A stretch of 64,000 nt of DNA from Bacteroidota bacterium (GTDB taxonomy: Bacteria > Bacteroidota > Bacteroidia > Cytophagales > Cyclobacteriaceae): the NCBI GenBank assembly GCA_016191555.1, contig JACPVX010000051.1:1-64000 (forward strand). Reading direction: 5' to 3'. The stretch's first letter is position 1. The number at the start of each line of letters is the position of its first letter. Below, piece by piece: positions 60,905-64,000 of the stretch. The position numbers and the translations under genes were made by a program. The notes beneath the pieces are model-generated. The model saw nothing but the letters and a program-made list of their open reading frames with translations, was not told where the DNA came from and ran no database searches.

Positions 60905-62584
60905 ATGACGATGAAAAACATATCTAAAAAATTGGGTATCATGTTGCTTTTCGTTGCCTCTGCTTGCCAGTTGGACAACGATACAACGAACCCGAACAAC
61001 TTAACGCCTTCGGCCGCAGACCCAGATCTGTTGATGAATGCAATACAGCTTAACTTTGCTTCTTTCTATAGCTCAGCAAGCGGAAGTACCGATCAGTTAG
61101 TGCGTGTAAATGCGATGACTGGCGGATATCGCTACCCAACTGCGATCAACGCCTCTTCTGCGAATGGTCTTTGGAGTGTCGCTTATCAAGGCGTTTTAAC
61201 CAACACAAAGACGCTGATACCAATTGCTCAAGCTAAAACGCTGACTACCCACGTAGCAATGGCGAAAATCTTTGAAGCATATGTTTATCTAACTTTGGTT
61301 GATATTTTCAACGATGTGCCACGCACAGAAGCATTATTAGGTACCAATTTTGCACCTAAGACAGATGCTGCTACAGATGTTTATACGTATGCGATCGGCT
61401 TGTTGACAGAAGCACGTACTGAATTAGCTAAAACAGGTTCGGCAGCCGGTACAAATATTGCATCTACACTTGATCTTTATTATGCAGGTAGCCGTGCTAA
61501 CTGGACTGCTCTGGCAAACACGCTGGAATTAAAAGCTTGGTTGAACATAAGAACCTTACCTGCACGTGTAGCAGAGGCAGATGCAAAAATCACTGCACTT
61601 CTAGCTTCTAATATCATTGATAGCTCTGCAGAGGACTTTACGTTCAAATATGGTATTACAACTGTGCCAGATTCTCGTCACCCAATTTACAATCAGTACT
61701 ATGGTAATACTGCCGGAACTGCTGGTGGATATTTGGCTAACTATTTCTTGAATGAAATCTTTCAAGGTATGGGCGTACAGGATCCACGTTGGAGATATTA
61801 TGTATATCGTCAGGTTGGAAGTATCAACCCCTTGACTACAGTTCCTGCATTTGATCAAAAGGCTTTAGGTTGTACCCCTGGAACACCACCAGCTCATTAT
61901 ACTGCCGTAAATGCAGTTTTCTGTGTGTTTGAACCTGGATTCTACGGTCGCGATCATGGTGATGCTTCTGGTACTCCTCCAGATTCACCTGTTATCACTT
62001 GTGCTGGTGTTTATCCAGCTGGTGGTCGTCCTGATAATAACAGCGTAGTTAATACTGCTTACAATAAGCCAACTAAACGTGGTGATGGTGCGAATGGAGC
62101 TGGTATTGAGCCAATTTGGATGGCATTCTACACTGACTTCATTAAAGCGGAAATTTCTGCCAGAAGAGGAGATCCTGTAACAGCAAAAACGCAATTGAAT
62201 ACTGCTATTAATAATTCAATTACAGCAGTGAAGGCTTTTGCTGTAAGCCGTGCTCAGGCGGTATCACCAGCTTCCTTAGAGCCATCAACTCCTGCTTACT
62301 TGACGGCAGTAAACGCAGCGTATGATGCAGCTACCCTAAAGACAGATGTAATTGGACGTGAGTTCTATATCGCAGCTTTCGGTAATGGAGTTGAGCAATA
62401 CAACAATTATAGAAGAACCAGTGCTCCACGTAACTTACAACCAACATTACAAACTGGCTCAGGTCCTTGGACTCGTTCATTCCCTTATCCTGCTACTTAC
62501 ACTACATTGGCAGGTAAAGAGGCTAAACCTAACGAACAGGTGAACAAGGTATTCTGGGATGGTAATACTGATATACTTAATTAA
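60905..62584 (+). CDS. SusD/RagB-family surface lipoprotein
   Basis: 559 residues with a lipobox in FVASAC (Cys about residue 20) and a SusD-like_2 opening NPNNLTPSAADPDLLMNAIQ. The TPR-rich family core shows VAMAKIFEAYVYLTLVDIFNDVP and FYTDFIKAEISAR. It caps the SusC receptor and delivers ligand. It begins 7 bp after susC, with the ATG at 60911 as an alternative start. The third gene follows 10 bp after its stop, so the three are one operon. Confidence 0.93.
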   Translation: MTMKNISKKLGIMLLFVASACQLDNDTTNPNNLTPSAADPDLLMNAIQLNFASFYSSASGSTDQLVRVNAMTGGYRYPTAINASSANGLWSVAYQGVLTNTKTLIPIAQAKTLTTHVAMAKIFEAYVYLTLVDIFNDVPRTEALLGTNFAPKTDAATDVYTYAIGLLTEARTELAKTGSAAGTNIASTLDLYYAGSRANWTALANTLELKAWLNIRTLPARVAEADAKITALLASNIIDSSAEDFTFKYGITTVPDSRHPIYNQYYGNTAGTAGGYLANYFLNEIFQGMGVQDPRWRYYVYRQVGSINPLTTVPAFDQKALGCTPGTPPAHYTAVNAVFCVFEPGFYGRDHGDASGTPPDSPVITCAGVYPAGGRPDNNSVVNTAYNKPTKRGDGANGAGIEPIWMAFYTDFIKAEISARRGDPVTAKTQLNTAINNSITAVKAFAVSRAQAVSPASLEPSTPAYLTAVNAAYDAATLKTDVIGREFYIAAFGNGVEQYNNYRRTSAPRNLQPTLQTGSGPWTRSFPYPATYTTLAGKEAKPNEQVNKVFWDGNTDILN

Positions 62585-62593
62585 TTAATTATT

Positions 62594-63559
62594 ATGAAAA
62601 AGATAGCATATAGTTTAGTTCTATTAGTTGCGCTTTCTTTTGTTTATTCGTCTTGCAGTGATGACTCTTTAGATCCATTACAAGTGAATAGCATTAAGAA
62701 GGGTAAGCTACTTGCCTTACGTGGTACTGTTTTAACGAACGTGTACTCCAAAGGCTTGCCAGCGGCTGAATTCTTTCCGCGTATTGCAACAGCGAATGAC
62801 AAGTTTGTGTTCGAGGCTGAGTATTTGGCCGAAGACCCAAAGTCATTACAATCTGTAGATTTCTATGTTCTGAAGAAGGTAGGAACTACTACTACTCGTG
62901 AACTTGTAAAGAATGTTCCGTTTTCTGCTTTTGTGAATGATGGAAAGTATAAGAATCCTTGGGTTACTGTTACCATCACGCTTAGCGAAATCCTTCCTAA
63001 GTTAGGTTTGTCTAACACTTTCCCGTTGGATAATACAACGATCAATACTCTACTTACTACTTATAAGTTTGGTATTAACGTGGAAGGCGATCTAAATTTA
63101 ACGGATGGCTCAAAGGCTTTGGCTGCTAACGTAGTCGCTGCCGGTCTTTTCCAAAGTGATCAGTTCTATCCTGCACAGAAGCTGGTTTATACTGTAACTG
63201 ACTATTGTTCTTATGTTCAGAACTCATGGGCTGCTACTTATACAGCAAATGAAGTGTATTCAAATACAGTTTATGGTCCATACAATTTGACATTCACGCA
63301 GGACGGAACGGATCTTAATAGATTTAATACATCCAATTTCTGGGATAGCGGGTATTCAGCATATATGGTGTTTTCTCCATCTTCGAATCCTTCTACTCAG
63401 ACAGTAACATTCCCTGCTCAAGCAGTTGGTGGTGGCGGTAACATTCTAGCTGGCTCTACCGGGACGTATGACCAGTGTACTGGAATTGTCAACATCAACC
63501 TTTCTTATAAGGAAGGTTCAGCTACCTACGACTGGAGATACAACTTAGTAAGACAATAG
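62594..63559 (+). CDS. Lipoprotein of the SusC/D operon, SusE/F-like in position
   Basis: 321 residues with a lipobox in YSSCSDD (Cys about 21). Beta-rich domains follow (FVFEAEYLAEDPKSLQSVDFYVLKK, then TVTITLSEILPKL), and the C-terminus is an Ig/beta sandwich (TVTFPAQAVGGGGNILAGSTG). It probably works as an auxiliary ligand-binding lipoprotein with SusD. No family name is secure. A strong hairpin 30 bp later ends the operon. Confidence 0.8.
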   Translation: MKKIAYSLVLLVALSFVYSSCSDDSLDPLQVNSIKKGKLLALRGTVLTNVYSKGLPAAEFFPRIATANDKFVFEAEYLAEDPKSLQSVDFYVLKKVGTTTTRELVKNVPFSAFVNDGKYKNPWVTVTITLSEILPKLGLSNTFPLDNTTINTLLTTYKFGINVEGDLNLTDGSKALAANVVAAGLFQSDQFYPAQKLVYTVTDYCSYVQNSWAATYTANEVYSNTVYGPYNLTFTQDGTDLNRFNTSNFWDSGYSAYMVFSPSSNPSTQTVTFPAQAVGGGGNILAGSTGTYDQCTGIVNINLSYKEGSATYDWRYNLVRQ

Positions 63560-63587
63560 TTCGATCTAGTAATAGGTGTATAAGCAT

Positions 63588-63617
63588 GAAGAGCCACTCA
63601 TTTGAGTGGCTCTTCTA
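63588..63617 (+). terminator. Terminator of the SusC/D operon
   Basis: GAAGAGCCACTCA (63588-63600) and TGAGTGGCTCTTC (63603 onward) form a perfect 13-bp stem over a TT loop, then weak T run. Confidence 0.85.
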
Positions 63618-64000
63618 TTTTACAATGAGTTGTAACGGATCGGTAAACCATTAAATAGATAAGTGGTTAAATCCGAAACAGATTTGAGATAACCTGACAA
63701 TGGGTTTTCAATTATATTCTACCACAATTATGAAAGGCGAAGTTGTAGAGGAAAGCATTGTCAATTTGATAGATGTATGGAGATTTAGTTTTCCCCTAAT
63801 TAATTTCCATCATTTGATTAATACACCACACGACATCGCATATTTGAGTAAATCATCCGCTCATACACCGCGCCCAGATTTTACACGACAGGTAATGTGA
63901 TCATCTTTTCCGATGATTTTTCCACATAGGACTTCTCCCACAACATTACATGCCAATAACGATGAGGATTTTAGTGAAAGCTAATATTTATTTGGGCTAC
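63618..64000. other. Gene-free tail of the window
   Basis: About 380 bp to the window edge. The only open frames are short and look non-coding (for example 63700-63900, no recognisable motif or codon pattern). I see no tRNA, palindrome or repeat here; the next gene probably lies beyond the edge. Confidence 0.5.

Noticed and set aside
63700-63900. 66-residue open frame near the window end
   Set aside because: No homology pattern, no promoter and unlike local coding composition.

Overview
The window looks like chromosome from a Bacteroidota bacterium, most likely a Cytophagales-type lineage. The sequence evidence is a SusC/SusD pair, DUF4249 lipoproteins, BatD, a bacillithiol-type YtxJ, DUF3127, DUF3667, many secreted proteins with Bacteroidota-style signal peptides, and short leaders carrying the Bacteroidota -7 box TAnnTTTG (seen before def, the M16 peptidase, apbE and rplU). 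It is mostly ordinary housekeeping DNA with small accessory islands. The species cannot be named from sequence alone.

Layout. 1-2.1 kb: the end of a MazG-type pyrophosphohydrolase, then a three-gene HipB/HipS/HipT-like toxin-antitoxin operon with paired operators. 2.1-4.9 kb: ruvX, def, an aminotransferase and a YhcH-family protein. 5-9.3 kb: a large SPFH protein, tRNA-Ser(UGA) and two secreted proteins. 9.4-13.3 kb: a cysteine-less alkyltransferase-like protein, threonine aldolase, a DUF3667 membrane protein and rarA. 13.3-17.6 kb: a VWA membrane protein and two tandem DUF4249 lipoprotein genes, the second broken. 17.6-23 kb: Tat-exported superoxide dismutase, a 2OG-Fe(II) oxygenase, a chromate transporter, two tandem TonB genes and an outer-membrane protein. 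23-28.9 kb: OsmC, YtxJ, a 910-residue cationic repeat protein and a fused 2-oxoacid dehydrogenase E1. 29-30.6 kb: a PIN-domain toxin-antitoxin pair and a dihydroceramide-desaturase-like enzyme.

30.7-40.5 kb: M16 peptidase, ispF-mnmD, a duplicated-domain secreted protein, NifU, a secreted endonuclease/phosphatase, a DAACS symporter, aroC and batD. 40.5-47.7 kb: a stand-alone small protein, an S9 peptidase, queG-ruvB, apbE, a small-protein/nucleotidyltransferase pair and a ZIP transporter. 47.8-52.7 kb: acs, a Uma2 protein, a DUF3127 protein with an SSB-like tail, and a MuiA/DUF4139 protein carrying a SusC-type regulatory segment. 52.8-57.5 kb: nrdA and nrdB, then rplU-rpmA with a tandem-repeat spacer. 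57.7-63.6 kb: a SusC-SusD-lipoprotein uptake operon closed by a strong hairpin.

How genes work together: TonB proteins energise SusC-type receptors; nrdA/nrdB supply deoxynucleotides; RuvB, RuvX and RarA are DNA maintenance functions; SOD, OsmC and YtxJ are redox defence. The best candidates for a second look are the split HipBST-like module with its operators, the 129-bp-repeat cationic secreted protein, the MuiA-SusC chimera, the DEGS-like desaturase, and the small-protein/nucleotidyltransferase pair. I saw no CRISPR array, rRNA, intact insertion sequence or prophage.
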